64,000 bases of DNA from Flavobacteriaceae bacterium (GTDB taxonomy: Bacteria > Bacteroidota > Bacteroidia > Flavobacteriales > Flavobacteriaceae): positions 62,001-126,000 of the forward strand of contig JABXHX010000010.1 in the NCBI GenBank assembly GCA_013373385.1. The letters are read 5' to 3'. This document shows positions 8,888 to 17,161 of the stretch, one piece after another. The notes under the pieces were generated by a model. The model did not search any database. It saw only the letters and a list, made by a program, of their open reading frames with translations, and was not told where the DNA came from. Within the stretch, counting starts at the first letter, position 1, and each line of letters opens with the position of its first letter. The position numbers and the translations under genes were made by a program.

Positions 8888-8905
8888 TGTGCAAATATAG
8901 GCACA
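8888..8905 (-). promoter_or_regulatory. suf operon -7 box inside an inverted repeat
   Basis: On the minus strand TATATTTG (8892-8899) matches the -7 consensus TAnnTTTG, about 30 bp before the sufA ATG. It is flanked by a perfect 5-bp inverted repeat, TGTGC (8888-8892) and GCACA (8901-8905). A protein bound there would cover the promoter, so this is a candidate operator for iron, oxygen or Fe-S dependent control. No regulator is encoded close by. Confidence 0.45.
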
Positions 8906-9065
8906 AATTCTGATTTTTAATGACTTTGCTATGAAAAGAATTGATAAGATGATTGATAGATTCAATAGTGATTATGTAAACTGTTAACAAATTGTTAAAA
9001 TACAGCAACAACAACTTGATAAAGAGAATTAAACTTACTTTTATTCCTTATCAAACACCAACTTT

Positions 9066-10694
9066 ATGAAACGTTTTATTATTGCATGCATCGTTTGTTT
9101 TTCTATTCAACTTACCGCTCAACAAAAGCCATGGCCACTAGATTTAATTACTGTACCTGTACAATCTAATTATCAGAAAACATCTACTTATGCTGATGTT
9201 ATGCTTTTTATTTCTGCTTTAGAAGAAAGATCTAATCAAATTTATGTAGAGTCGATGAGTGTAAGCAAAGAAGGAAAAAAGATTCCTTTAGTAGTGTTAT
9301 CAAATCCCAAAGTTTCTAGCCCTGCTGAAGCAAAAGCTTCTGGCAAACCTGTGGTGTATATCCAAGGAAATATCCATGCTGGTGAAGTTGAAGGAAAAGA
9401 AATTGTTCTGCAATTAATGCGTGATATTTTATTAGGTGATAAAAAACATTTACTAGACAATCAAATATTAGTTTTTGCTCCAATCTATAATACAGATTCA
9501 AATGATAAAATGAAAAAGGGGCGTAGACCTTCTCAAGAAGACAGTCCTGTTGAAGTTGGTATAAGAGCGAACAGTCAAGGGCTAGATTTAAATAGAGATG
9601 GAATAAAAATGGAAGCTTTTGAAACTAAAGGATTGATACAAAATGTTTTAAACAAGTGGAATCCAGAATTGTTGGTTGATTTACATACCACAAATGGTAC
9701 GTGGCATGGCTACGGAATAACCTACGCACCAAGCTATCATTATGCTGGAGAAAAAGCACCGTATGATTTTACATGGAATGTGCTCTTCCCTGAAGTGACC
9801 AAAAACATTGATAAAAATTACAAAGTAAAAATTGGCCCTTATGGTTACTATTCGGTTAGACAAGGATGGCCGCCAAACTTTATTTACACCTATAATCATC
9901 ATCCACGCTATTTGGTAAATCAAATGGGACTGCGTAACAAAATGGGAATTTTAAGTGAATCTTTTGCGCATGATCGTTTTTACCAACGCATGAATGGCAC
10001 TTATGGTTTTGTTGCAGAAATTCTTGACTTTACTAATAAGAATAGTAAAAAAATCATGGCAATAAATGCTAAAGCAGAAAAGGATGCCATCAATAACGTT
10101 ATACAAAATGCAGGTAAAGTAGAAAAAGGTGTGCGTTTTAAAATGGTAGCATTAGATAAAAAAATTCCAACTTATAGAACTTATGACTACATCCCTTATA
10201 CCAATAAAAAAGGAAAGAAAAGCTACATACGTTCTGGTAAAATTATAGATGTAAAAAATGTAACCAATTTATCTAAGTTTGATGCCACGGTCAGCGCAAC
10301 ATTGCCACGCGGGTACTACATTCCAAAATCTATGAAATTTATTGTAGATCATTTACGGATGCAAGGTATTAAAGTAACCAAACTAAAAAGACGTAAAAGA
10401 GTTAAGGGGGAAGTATTTATGGTTGAAGCTTTACATACTGCTAAACGAAAATTTGAAGGGCACTATATGGCAACCGTACAAGGAAAATATGTTGCTGCGA
10501 CAAAAACCTTTAAAGGAGGAGATTATTGGGTAGATATGGCGCAACCTTTAACAAATTTAGCCTTTTATATGTTAGAACCACAATCTGATGACGGCTTAGT
10601 AACTTGGAATTTCTTTGACGCTTATTTTAAAGAAAAAGGTGTAGATACAAAGACTGTTGCTTACCCTATTTTTAAAACATATTCAACAAAATAA
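9066..10694 (+). CDS. Secreted M14-family zinc carboxypeptidase
   Basis: A 542-residue peptidase with a signal peptide ending in LTAQQ (cleavage near residue 19). The zinc motif H-x-x-E is His104-Ala-Gly-Glu107 in GNIHAGEVEGKE. The family motif LNRD lies at 175-178 and the third zinc ligand is His207 in DLHTTNGTWHGY. The C-terminal 200 residues form an extra domain without recognised motif. It acts outside the cytoplasm on peptides, either as a carboxypeptidase or on cell-wall peptides. It is monocistronic or co-transcribed with thiL, which follows closely but has its own -7 box. Confidence 0.88.
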   Translation: MKRFIIACIVCFSIQLTAQQKPWPLDLITVPVQSNYQKTSTYADVMLFISALEERSNQIYVESMSVSKEGKKIPLVVLSNPKVSSPAEAKASGKPVVYIQGNIHAGEVEGKEIVLQLMRDILLGDKKHLLDNQILVFAPIYNTDSNDKMKKGRRPSQEDSPVEVGIRANSQGLDLNRDGIKMEAFETKGLIQNVLNKWNPELLVDLHTTNGTWHGYGITYAPSYHYAGEKAPYDFTWNVLFPEVTKNIDKNYKVKIGPYGYYSVRQGWPPNFIYTYNHHPRYLVNQMGLRNKMGILSESFAHDRFYQRMNGTYGFVAEILDFTNKNSKKIMAINAKAEKDAINNVIQNAGKVEKGVRFKMVALDKKIPTYRTYDYIPYTNKKGKKSYIRSGKIIDVKNVTNLSKFDATVSATLPRGYYIPKSMKFIVDHLRMQGIKVTKLKRRKRVKGEVFMVEALHTAKRKFEGHYMATVQGKYVAATKTFKGGDYWVDMAQPLTNLAFYMLEPQSDDGLVTWNFFDAYFKEKGVDTKTVAYPIFKTYSTK

Positions 10695-10710
10695 TTCTAT
10701 AGATTTGCTG

Positions 10711-10718
10711 TATCTTTG
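10711..10718 (+). promoter_or_regulatory. -7 promoter box of thiL
   Basis: TATCTTTG matches TAnnTTTG and ends only 4 bp before the thiL ATG at 10723. If transcription starts the usual 4-8 bases downstream, the thiL mRNA would be leaderless or nearly so. Confidence 0.5.
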
Positions 10719-10722
10719 CGGC

Positions 10723-11763
10723 ATGTTAGAAAACAAAAATCAAAATAGAACATCGCTATCTGAACTAGGAGAGTTTGGGTTAATTGAACATTTAACAAAA
10801 CACTTTAACCTATCGCACACATCAACAATTAAAGCAGTTGGCGATGATGCGGCTGTACTACAAACTTCAGACAAACAAACCTTAATTACTACCGATTTAT
10901 TAGTTGAGGGAGTCCATTTTGATTTGAGCTATATGCCTTTAAAACACTTAGGTTACAAAGCGGTGATGGTGAACTTATCTGATGTGTATGCAATGAATGG
11001 AAATGCTGAACAGATTACTGTATCTATTGCGGTTTCTAATCGTTTTCCTCTTGAAGCTTTAGAAGAATTGTATGCCGGAATTCAATTAGCATGTGAAACT
11101 TATAAAGTAGATTTAATTGGTGGAGATACAACCTCATCAACCAAAGGCATGCTCATTTCTGTTACAGCCATAGGTAAAGCAGCTAAAGAAGATGTGGTGT
11201 ACAGAAATGGTGCTAAAGAAACAGATTTAATTGTTGTTACAGGTGATATAGGTGCTGCTTATTTAGGGTTACAGGTACTCGAAAGAGAAAAGCAAGTTTT
11301 TCAAGTAAACCCAAACAATCAGCCAGACTTAGATAGCTATACCTATATTATAGAGCGTCAATTAAAACCAGAGGCACGTAAAGACATTCCTGCTTTATTA
11401 AAAGAACTAGAGGTAAAGCCCACTGCTATGATTGATATTTCTGACGGATTATCATCAGAAGTAATGCACATTTGCACACAGAGTAAGGTTGGTTGTAAAA
11501 TTTACGAAGACAAAATACCTTTGGATCCACAAGTAATTGCTACTTCAGAAGAATTTAATATGGACTCTACAATGATTGCATTAAGTGGTGGTGAAGATTA
11601 TGAATTGTTATTTACAGTGCCAATTGCTGATTTTGACAAAATAAAAGGAAATCCTAATTTTACTGTAATAGGGCATATTACAGCACAACAGCAAGGAATG
11701 AATTTAGTTACTCGCGCAAATCAAGAAATTGCCCTACAGGCGCAAGGTTGGAATGCTTTATAA
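10723..11763 (+). CDS. thiL: Thiamine-monophosphate kinase ThiL
   Basis: ThiL makes thiamine pyrophosphate from thiamine monophosphate and ATP, the last step of vitamin B1 synthesis. The 346-residue protein of the AIR-synthase fold shows GDDAAVL (40-46), TTDLLVEGVHFD (57-68), VNLSDVYAMNG (83-93) and the later blocks LIGGDTTSS, IDISDGLSSE and GGEDYELL. The longer frame from 10657 would overlap the preceding gene; the ATG at 10723 gives the normal N-terminus. No other thi gene lies in the window and no TPP riboswitch is seen. Confidence 0.93.
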   Translation: MLENKNQNRTSLSELGEFGLIEHLTKHFNLSHTSTIKAVGDDAAVLQTSDKQTLITTDLLVEGVHFDLSYMPLKHLGYKAVMVNLSDVYAMNGNAEQITVSIAVSNRFPLEALEELYAGIQLACETYKVDLIGGDTTSSTKGMLISVTAIGKAAKEDVVYRNGAKETDLIVVTGDIGAAYLGLQVLEREKQVFQVNPNNQPDLDSYTYIIERQLKPEARKDIPALLKELEVKPTAMIDISDGLSSEVMHICTQSKVGCKIYEDKIPLDPQVIATSEEFNMDSTMIALSGGEDYELLFTVPIADFDKIKGNPNFTVIGHITAQQQGMNLVTRANQEIALQAQGWNAL

Positions 11764-11815
11764 AGAAGAATAATACAACTTCTTACTCTCTTTTTCAACA
11801 AGCTTTAAGAGTACC

Positions 11816-11841
11816 TTTTTTTAGATTTAACACTCTAAAAA
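11816..11841. terminator. Weak AT-rich hairpin between convergent thiL and receiver gene
   Basis: TTTTTTAGA and TCTAAAAAA form a 9-bp stem with an 8-base loop between two convergent genes. It would work in both directions but has only one G-C pair, so its strength is doubtful. Confidence 0.35.
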
Positions 11842-11853
11842 ATAATCATTCAG

Positions 11854-12273
11854 CTATATTTTCTCTGGAAAATGTTCTTTGATTAACTCTAATATCATCT
11901 CTTTTGTCAGTGGTTTATTTTTAAATCCTGTAACATCACTAAACAATTTAGATTTTTCTCTATCATCTGGATTAATAGAGGTAGTAAGCATTACCACAAC
12001 AACTTTACCTTGTTGGTTTTTATCAAGCTGTTTGTAATGTTCTAAAAACTCCCACCCATTCATAGCAGGCATATTAATGTCTAGAAAAACCAAATCTGGT
12101 TGCGGATGTTCACCTTCTTCGGTAGAGGTTAAATAATCTAATGCCTCTTGACCACTATGAACAGTCACGCATTTTTTTGCATATTGTGTTTTTTCTACCA
12201 CATATCGGTGAAGAAAGTTTGTAGATTCATCGTCATCTACTAATAAAATACAGTTTAATTTCTCTTTAATCAT
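11854..12273 (-). CDS. Single-domain response regulator (Rcp-like receiver)
   Basis: A 139-residue stand-alone receiver domain. Acidic pocket Asp13-Asp14-Asp15, phospho-acceptor Asp65 in FLDINMP, conserved Thr97/Thr98 and Lys120 in FKNKP are all present. There is no output domain, so it must act by binding a partner or passing the phosphate on. It is similar to the receivers paired with hybrid-less HAMP kinases and phytochromes. Its ATG overlaps the last bases of the kinase gene (ATGA), so the two are translationally linked and it is the likely partner of that kinase. Confidence 0.9.
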   Translation of the reverse strand: MIKEKLNCILLVDDDESTNFLHRYVVEKTQYAKKCVTVHSGQEALDYLTSTEEGEHPQPDLVFLDINMPAMNGWEFLEHYKQLDKNQQGKVVVVMLTTSINPDDREKSKLFSDVTGFKNKPLTKEMILELIKEHFPEKI

Positions 12274-13766
12274 AATTTTCTTGATATATTAAAATAAAAT
12301 GTGCTTCCAACATCAGGCACAGACTTTGCCCAAATTGCACCTTTATGTAATTCTGCAATTTTGTTACAATGTGCTAACCCAATCCCTGTACCGTCGTATT
12401 CGGTCATGTGATGCAAACGCTGAAAGATAATAAAAATTCTCTTTAAATGCTTTTTTTCAATTCCAATTCCGTTATCTTCAACAGCAAATGTCCACCCTTT
12501 TCTCTCTTCAGCAAAGACTCTAACAACTGGTGGCACATTGGGCTTACTATATTTAATAGCGTTGCTTATTAAATTCTGAAACAATAATCTTAATTCTGTT
12601 TCATATCCTTTTAATTCTGGTAACTCTTCAATTATTAATGTTGCGTTGCTTTCTTCTATAGCCACAGTTAAATCAGATTTTACATCTTGCAATAATTGGT
12701 TGCAGTTTATTGTTGTAATTTCAGAGCTACTCCCAATTCTACTGTATTCTAACAGTCCTTTTACCAAGTTACTCATTCTTATGGAGGCTCCTTTAATATA
12801 ATCCAAACTTTTTTGCCCAAATTCATCAAACTGATTGTTGTAGTTTTTATCTAGCAAGTCAACAAAACTGATAAGTGTTCGTAACGGTTCTTGCAAATCA
12901 TGAGATGCTATATACGTAAACTGCTCTAGCTCTTTGTTCTTGTTTTTTATATCGTTAAAACTTCTATTTAACGATATAGACATTTGGTTAAATATGGCTG
13001 ATAGTTCTGCTATTTCATCCTTCCCTAAAACAGATACTCTTGAGGTAAACTTGCCTTTAGTAATACCTTTTGCACCTTCCATTAAATTTTTAAGCGGCTT
13101 GGTAATTGAGTACGTTATTTTTAATGAAAAGAATACTCCGAGTAACACAAAAATTAAAGTAGAAACCAATAAAATTCTTGAACTATTATCAAGTCTTTCT
13201 GATAAGTTTGTAAATCCTTCTTCTAATTCTTTATTGTAGTGTCTTTGCAAAAAAGCCAGCCCTCTATCTATACTTGTAGAATTAGTTGCAGATTTTGTTA
13301 GGATTGATTTTGCTTCTTCAATTTTTTTTTGATTTTTATAATCGTTGGTTAACACTAATAAGTCGCTAATTTTTTTTGCATTTTGTTCAAAATACAGTGT
13401 GTTTTGAACAATAGAGTCAATGCTTTGATGGTGTAAAGAAGCAGTATTTTTTTCTAGTTTTATATGATTTAATTCCTCTCTAAAATAGGGAAAATCAACT
13501 TCAGAAATTTGTTTTATCTTATTTGTTAACAAGGTGCTATTAGCATCTACAACCTTCGTATTAACAAGCAATAGCAAAACTCTATTTGCATTTCTATACC
13601 TGTCTAATAAATTAACTTTTGGCTTAACCTCTTGCGTTAGTTTATTATGGGTTTCTTCTGCTTTTTTATTTACATAAAAACTTAATAATACTTGAATTAC
13701 TATAATGATTAAAAACAACCCGTAACCCGTTAGTATCTTATTTTTAAGTTTCTTAAATTTAAACAC
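12270..13766 (-). CDS. Membrane sensor histidine kinase with HAMP domain
   Basis: A 498-residue kinase. Membrane segments lie at about residues 13-32 and 198-217 and enclose a mostly helical periplasmic domain of about 165 residues (possible four-helix-bundle or CHASE3-like sensor). HAMP follows (218-270), then HisKA with phospho-acceptor His289 in ASHDLQEPLR, and the ATPase domain with N-box Asn402, G1 DNGIGI (431-436) and G2 GTGIGL (459-464). It lies 6 bp after the periplasmic binding protein gene and overlaps the receiver gene. Context suggests it reads the state of that binding protein, which is inference. Confidence 0.92.
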   Translation of the reverse strand: MFKFKKLKNKILTGYGLFLIIIVIQVLLSFYVNKKAEETHNKLTQEVKPKVNLLDRYRNANRVLLLLVNTKVVDANSTLLTNKIKQISEVDFPYFREELNHIKLEKNTASLHHQSIDSIVQNTLYFEQNAKKISDLLVLTNDYKNQKKIEEAKSILTKSATNSTSIDRGLAFLQRHYNKELEEGFTNLSERLDNSSRILLVSTLIFVLLGVFFSLKITYSITKPLKNLMEGAKGITKGKFTSRVSVLGKDEIAELSAIFNQMSISLNRSFNDIKNKNKELEQFTYIASHDLQEPLRTLISFVDLLDKNYNNQFDEFGQKSLDYIKGASIRMSNLVKGLLEYSRIGSSSEITTINCNQLLQDVKSDLTVAIEESNATLIIEELPELKGYETELRLLFQNLISNAIKYSKPNVPPVVRVFAEERKGWTFAVEDNGIGIEKKHLKRIFIIFQRLHHMTEYDGTGIGLAHCNKIAELHKGAIWAKSVPDVGSTFYFNISRKL

Positions 13767-13772
13767 TATTCT

Positions 13773-14933
13773 TTACTTTATATTTACATACTTACCTTTA
13801 GACGTATATTTAAACAACAAAAAATAAATACCACTAGAAGCTCCATTATTTTTGATGGATATATTACCACACACCCCTTCGTAATAGCGAACGTTTAACA
13901 ATCTATTTCGTAACCAATCATCAAATTTAATGTTGTTATCTTTGGTTTTACGATATGATTTTAACTCGTTAAAAACTAAGTTGGCAGCATCATAAGCTTG
14001 CATTGGTGGCCAAACAGAAAAAGGAGTTTCTTTGTATTTTAATTTATAGGCATTTAAAAACTCTTGTGCTAATACATAGTTACCGCTTTCTGGTGTAAAA
14101 AATACAAATTCTGTTCCGTTAATTGCACCCTGTGAGTTTTCGTAATAATCTTCTTGCAATAGTACAGTTGATCCAAAAAATTTTGCTGTAATTCCTAAAT
14201 CTCTAGCTTGTTTCATCGCAAAGCCATACTCCTTATATCCAAAAAAAACAAAAGCATCATAACCTTCTTTTTTATATTCTGTAAACTCTTTTATATAGTT
14301 GGTTTTTCCTTTTTCAAAAGAAACAACTGTATTCTCAATACCATGCTCTGTCAAGATTTTAGCACAGGTTGCACTACCTAAGGTCATAAAATCATTTGGG
14401 TAATGTAAAATAAGTACTTTTTTTAGATTCAATTCAATAATTCTATGTGCTATAACACTATGTGCTTCTTCCGTAGATTTTGCAATTTTAAAAACATTGT
14501 TATTGAGCTTATTTAAAATACTGTCATTATTACAAGGGTTTACAACAATAACATTATCTTCTTTCGCTTGCTGACTAATTGCTATTGTACCATCTGTATT
14601 ACTTATAAATAAAACTTTTATTTGATGTTCTTTTCTCAACTTTTTATAGGCAGGCATTGCATTGTTCTTTTCCCACTGATCATCTTCTACAAACAGCTTT
14701 ATTTTAGGTTCTTTTTTACTTCTTTTGTTGTTATATTCTTCTACTGCTAGCTCTATTGCTTTTGCAGGAGCAATACCTAAATCTGTTGCTCTAGTTGTTA
14801 ATGGCCCTATATAACCTACATTGATTATTTCTTCATTTTCTTGGCAACTATAAAAAATACAAAATGCAAAAAAGAAGGTTATAACACTTCCTTTTTGTAT
14901 TAGCTTCTGACAATTAACCCTGTTTCTTTTCAT
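13773..14933 (-). CDS. LIV-type periplasmic ligand-binding protein (receptor family)
   Basis: A 386-residue protein of the type I periplasmic binding fold (Peripla_BP_6, as in LivJ, UrtA and AmiC). The N-terminus has a hydrophobic stretch ending in FYSC (Cys30), so it may be a lipoprotein with a non-standard lipobox. The mature part begins with the family-typical INVGYIGPLT and later shows AYDAANLVFNEL. No ABC permease or ATPase gene is near. Instead it stands between an outer-membrane protein gene (7 bp upstream) and a sensor kinase (6 bp downstream), so it more likely serves signal sensing than uptake. Ligand unknown; amino acids or amides are typical of the family. Confidence 0.82.
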   Translation of the reverse strand: MKRNRVNCQKLIQKGSVITFFFAFCIFYSCQENEEIINVGYIGPLTTRATDLGIAPAKAIELAVEEYNNKRSKKEPKIKLFVEDDQWEKNNAMPAYKKLRKEHQIKVLFISNTDGTIAISQQAKEDNVIVVNPCNNDSILNKLNNNVFKIAKSTEEAHSVIAHRIIELNLKKVLILHYPNDFMTLGSATCAKILTEHGIENTVVSFEKGKTNYIKEFTEYKKEGYDAFVFFGYKEYGFAMKQARDLGITAKFFGSTVLLQEDYYENSQGAINGTEFVFFTPESGNYVLAQEFLNAYKLKYKETPFSVWPPMQAYDAANLVFNELKSYRKTKDNNIKFDDWLRNRLLNVRYYEGVCGNISIKNNGASSGIYFLLFKYTSKGKYVNIK

Positions 14934-14940
14934 ACTTTTT

Positions 14941-15696
14941 CTAAAATTTAACTACGTATTCTAGCCCATATCCTAACCCATCAATGCCTTGCGTTCTAAA
15001 CTCATTTCTTCTATATTCTGCAACAACGTAGAGTTGTTTATATACTCGATATCCTAATTGATGTTCTGTTACCCAAGTAAACGAAATTTTGTCGTTGGTA
15101 TAATTAACTATTTGATCTGCAAAGCCACCCAAGTATAGTCGATTATTTAAACTTTTTGGAAACAAAGCAATTCTATATACATGCTCTAATTGTGTGGCAT
15201 ATTTTGTTTGCGTACTGTTTCTAAACTGTACGAGCATTGAATTTACAGAATATGACATCTGTAGTTTTTTAAAAAAGCTGCTAAGACCCATTGTGTTATT
15301 TAATCGCCATCGGATACCTAATTTAATATCATCGTTAAATGCGCCATTTCTTATAACGTATTGCAGGGTTGCATCTAAAGGTGAGTTTTGACTTAACTTG
15401 TACCTTAGATTATGTTCTGCATAGGTTGTTGTTAGTTCAGAAGAGCTTGATTGACCATCGTGGTTTGTGAGCGAAAAATACTGAAGCCTATCAGAAAGTT
15501 GTAATAAAATATTATAGGTAAGTGTACTAAAACTACGTGTATCGTGATACCCGTTAAAATCTACAAAACCACTTATAGAAAAAGACTTCTCTCTTTTTTG
15601 TGAATACCCCAACTGACTTGAGCACAAAAAAAACAATATTAGCAATTTTAAAACTAAAAAAAACTTAAGTTTCACTTTTATTGGGGGTGTTGACAT
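14941..15696 (-). CDS. Predicted outer-membrane beta-barrel protein of unknown function
   Basis: A 251-residue protein with a signal peptide (hydrophobic run at about residues 11-26, cleavage near YSQ). The rest alternates polar and hydrophobic residues in strands rich in Tyr, Arg and Asn, and ends with an aromatic C-terminal residue (YVVKF), as expected for an outer-membrane barrel. I recognise no family. First gene of the four-gene operon with the binding protein, kinase and receiver; it may let the ligand into the periplasm or take part in sensing. Confidence 0.6.
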   Translation of the reverse strand: MSTPPIKVKLKFFLVLKLLILFFLCSSQLGYSQKREKSFSISGFVDFNGYHDTRSFSTLTYNILLQLSDRLQYFSLTNHDGQSSSSELTTTYAEHNLRYKLSQNSPLDATLQYVIRNGAFNDDIKLGIRWRLNNTMGLSSFFKKLQMSYSVNSMLVQFRNSTQTKYATQLEHVYRIALFPKSLNNRLYLGGFADQIVNYTNDKISFTWVTEHQLGYRVYKQLYVVAEYRRNEFRTQGIDGLGYGLEYVVKF

Positions 15697-15775
15697 ACTG
15701 CAATTTAATAAGATTTTTTTAATAAAATATCTGATAACAAAGATTTTATTTTTTTACTAATGCATATAACACGGT

Positions 15776-16561
15776 TTAACAACCCTTTACAAACCCTAAT
15801 AATGCTATTGTTAATTGATTTTTATTTTCAATATGACTCATATGTCCTTCTTCTAAAAGCACATAGGTTGAATCGGTGTTTTTTGCTTCTTGCAGCAATT
15901 CTTGATAGTTTAAAATTGGATCTTTTTTCCCGATAACAAAAAACTTTTTAAAGGCACTTTTTTTTAACAACTCAAATCTTTGAGGTCTAACTCTCATTCC
16001 TTCTTGACATGCCATATACCCTTGTAATGTTGTTTGCAATGCTTCTTGTAATGCTTCGCTTATTTCTTGTTTAAACTGCTTTTTACTTTGCTTACTAAAT
16101 AAATTGGTGAAAGATATTTTTACTATGCTGTTAAAGTTGGTTTGTATCATTTTATTAGCTTTAAGCCTCAATTTATTTCGTTCTTTGGTATCTGCGTAAG
16201 AGGTTGAGTTCATCAAACACAGTCCTTTTACTTTTTGATGATATTTCTCTGCAAAAGCCAGTGCAACATATCCACCCATAGAATGCCCAACTAAAATAAT
16301 ACGGCGTATTTTTAGATGCTTTATTACTGTGTTAACCACATCTGCCATTAGTTCCATAGAATGAATATACCCAATACAATCAGTTTTTCCATGCCCTAAT
16401 AAATCAATACAAATAACTCGGTTTCTTTTTGACAGTTCTTTAGCTATTTTATTCCACATCATAGAATTTTCTAAAAAACCGTGTAGAAGTACCACAGCAG
16501 TTCCTTTACCAGTAGAGGTATAGGCTATTTGAGCATTTTTATAACTAATAAAATATTTCAT
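15776..16561 (-). CDS. Alpha/beta hydrolase
   Basis: A 261-residue cytoplasmic hydrolase. The oxyanion-hole His-Gly lies at 27-28 (LLHGF), the nucleophile is Ser94 in GHSMGG, the acid is likely the Asp in GKKDPI near residue 218, and the catalytic His is His240 in EEGHMSH. Size and motifs fit the broad esterase/epoxide hydrolase/MenH-like group; the substrate cannot be read from sequence. Divergent from the membrane protein gene beginning at 16613. Confidence 0.85.
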   Translation of the reverse strand: MKYFISYKNAQIAYTSTGKGTAVVLLHGFLENSMMWNKIAKELSKRNRVICIDLLGHGKTDCIGYIHSMELMADVVNTVIKHLKIRRIILVGHSMGGYVALAFAEKYHQKVKGLCLMNSTSYADTKERNKLRLKANKMIQTNFNSIVKISFTNLFSKQSKKQFKQEISEALQEALQTTLQGYMACQEGMRVRPQRFELLKKSAFKKFFVIGKKDPILNYQELLQEAKNTDSTYVLLEEGHMSHIENKNQLTIALLGFVKGC

Positions 16562-16612
16562 AAAAACAAAAATATGTATCTTTATTCTTTAAATCCTAAT
16601 CAACAAATCAAA

Positions 16613-17161
16613 ATGTTTACCTCTCCATTTGCAAAAATTTCAAAAGATACTGAAAGGAAGTTGACTTTTTCTCTTACCTACATGCTTATTTTAGCGATTG
16701 TTGTGATGCGCTATTTTGATAGATTTTTGATCAATAACACAACCCCAAACGGAATTTTATCTTTTGAGTTTGCAAAGACTGTAGAACGCTCACAAGAAAT
16801 AGTTAATTCTTGGTCTACACTAGCTAAAATCTATGCGGGTTTAAGCTTGGGTTTTGATTTTTTATTTTTACTAATCTATTCATTGTTCATTGCGTTGATG
16901 ATTCATAAATTAAATGAACGCTTATGGAGTAAAAAATCATTTCATAGAATTGGAGAGCTTTTGATTTGGGCAATATTTATTGCAGCTATTTTTGATGTTG
17001 TAGAAAATACTTGTTTAATCAAACTATTAATAGGTAGCCCCAAATTGTATTGGTCTACTATTGCTTACTACTTTGCATTAAGTAAATTTATACTCATTGC
17101 TTTTGCAATGCTATATATAATTTGCAATAGTTTACTACTATTATTTAAGAGACGTTCTTAA
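16613..17161 (+). CDS. Membrane protein of unknown function
   Basis: A 182-residue protein with four predicted membrane segments, near residues 16-35, 65-88, 105-125 and 150-175. The open frame runs back to 16529, but that would overlap the divergent hydrolase, and a -7-like box TATCTTTA lies at 16577-16584, so the ATG at 16613 is preferred. It stops one base before the brnQ ATG and is likely co-transcribed with it. No recognised family. Confidence 0.65.
   Translation: MFTSPFAKISKDTERKLTFSLTYMLILAIVVMRYFDRFLINNTTPNGILSFEFAKTVERSQEIVNSWSTLAKIYAGLSLGFDFLFLLIYSLFIALMIHKLNERLWSKKSFHRIGELLIWAIFIAAIFDVVENTCLIKLLIGSPKLYWSTIAYYFALSKFILIAFAMLYIICNSLLLLFKRRS

Noticed and set aside
10695..10722. TPP riboswitch upstream of thiL
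   Set aside because: Only 28 bp separate the upstream stop from the ATG, and the -7 box fills it; no room for an aptamer.
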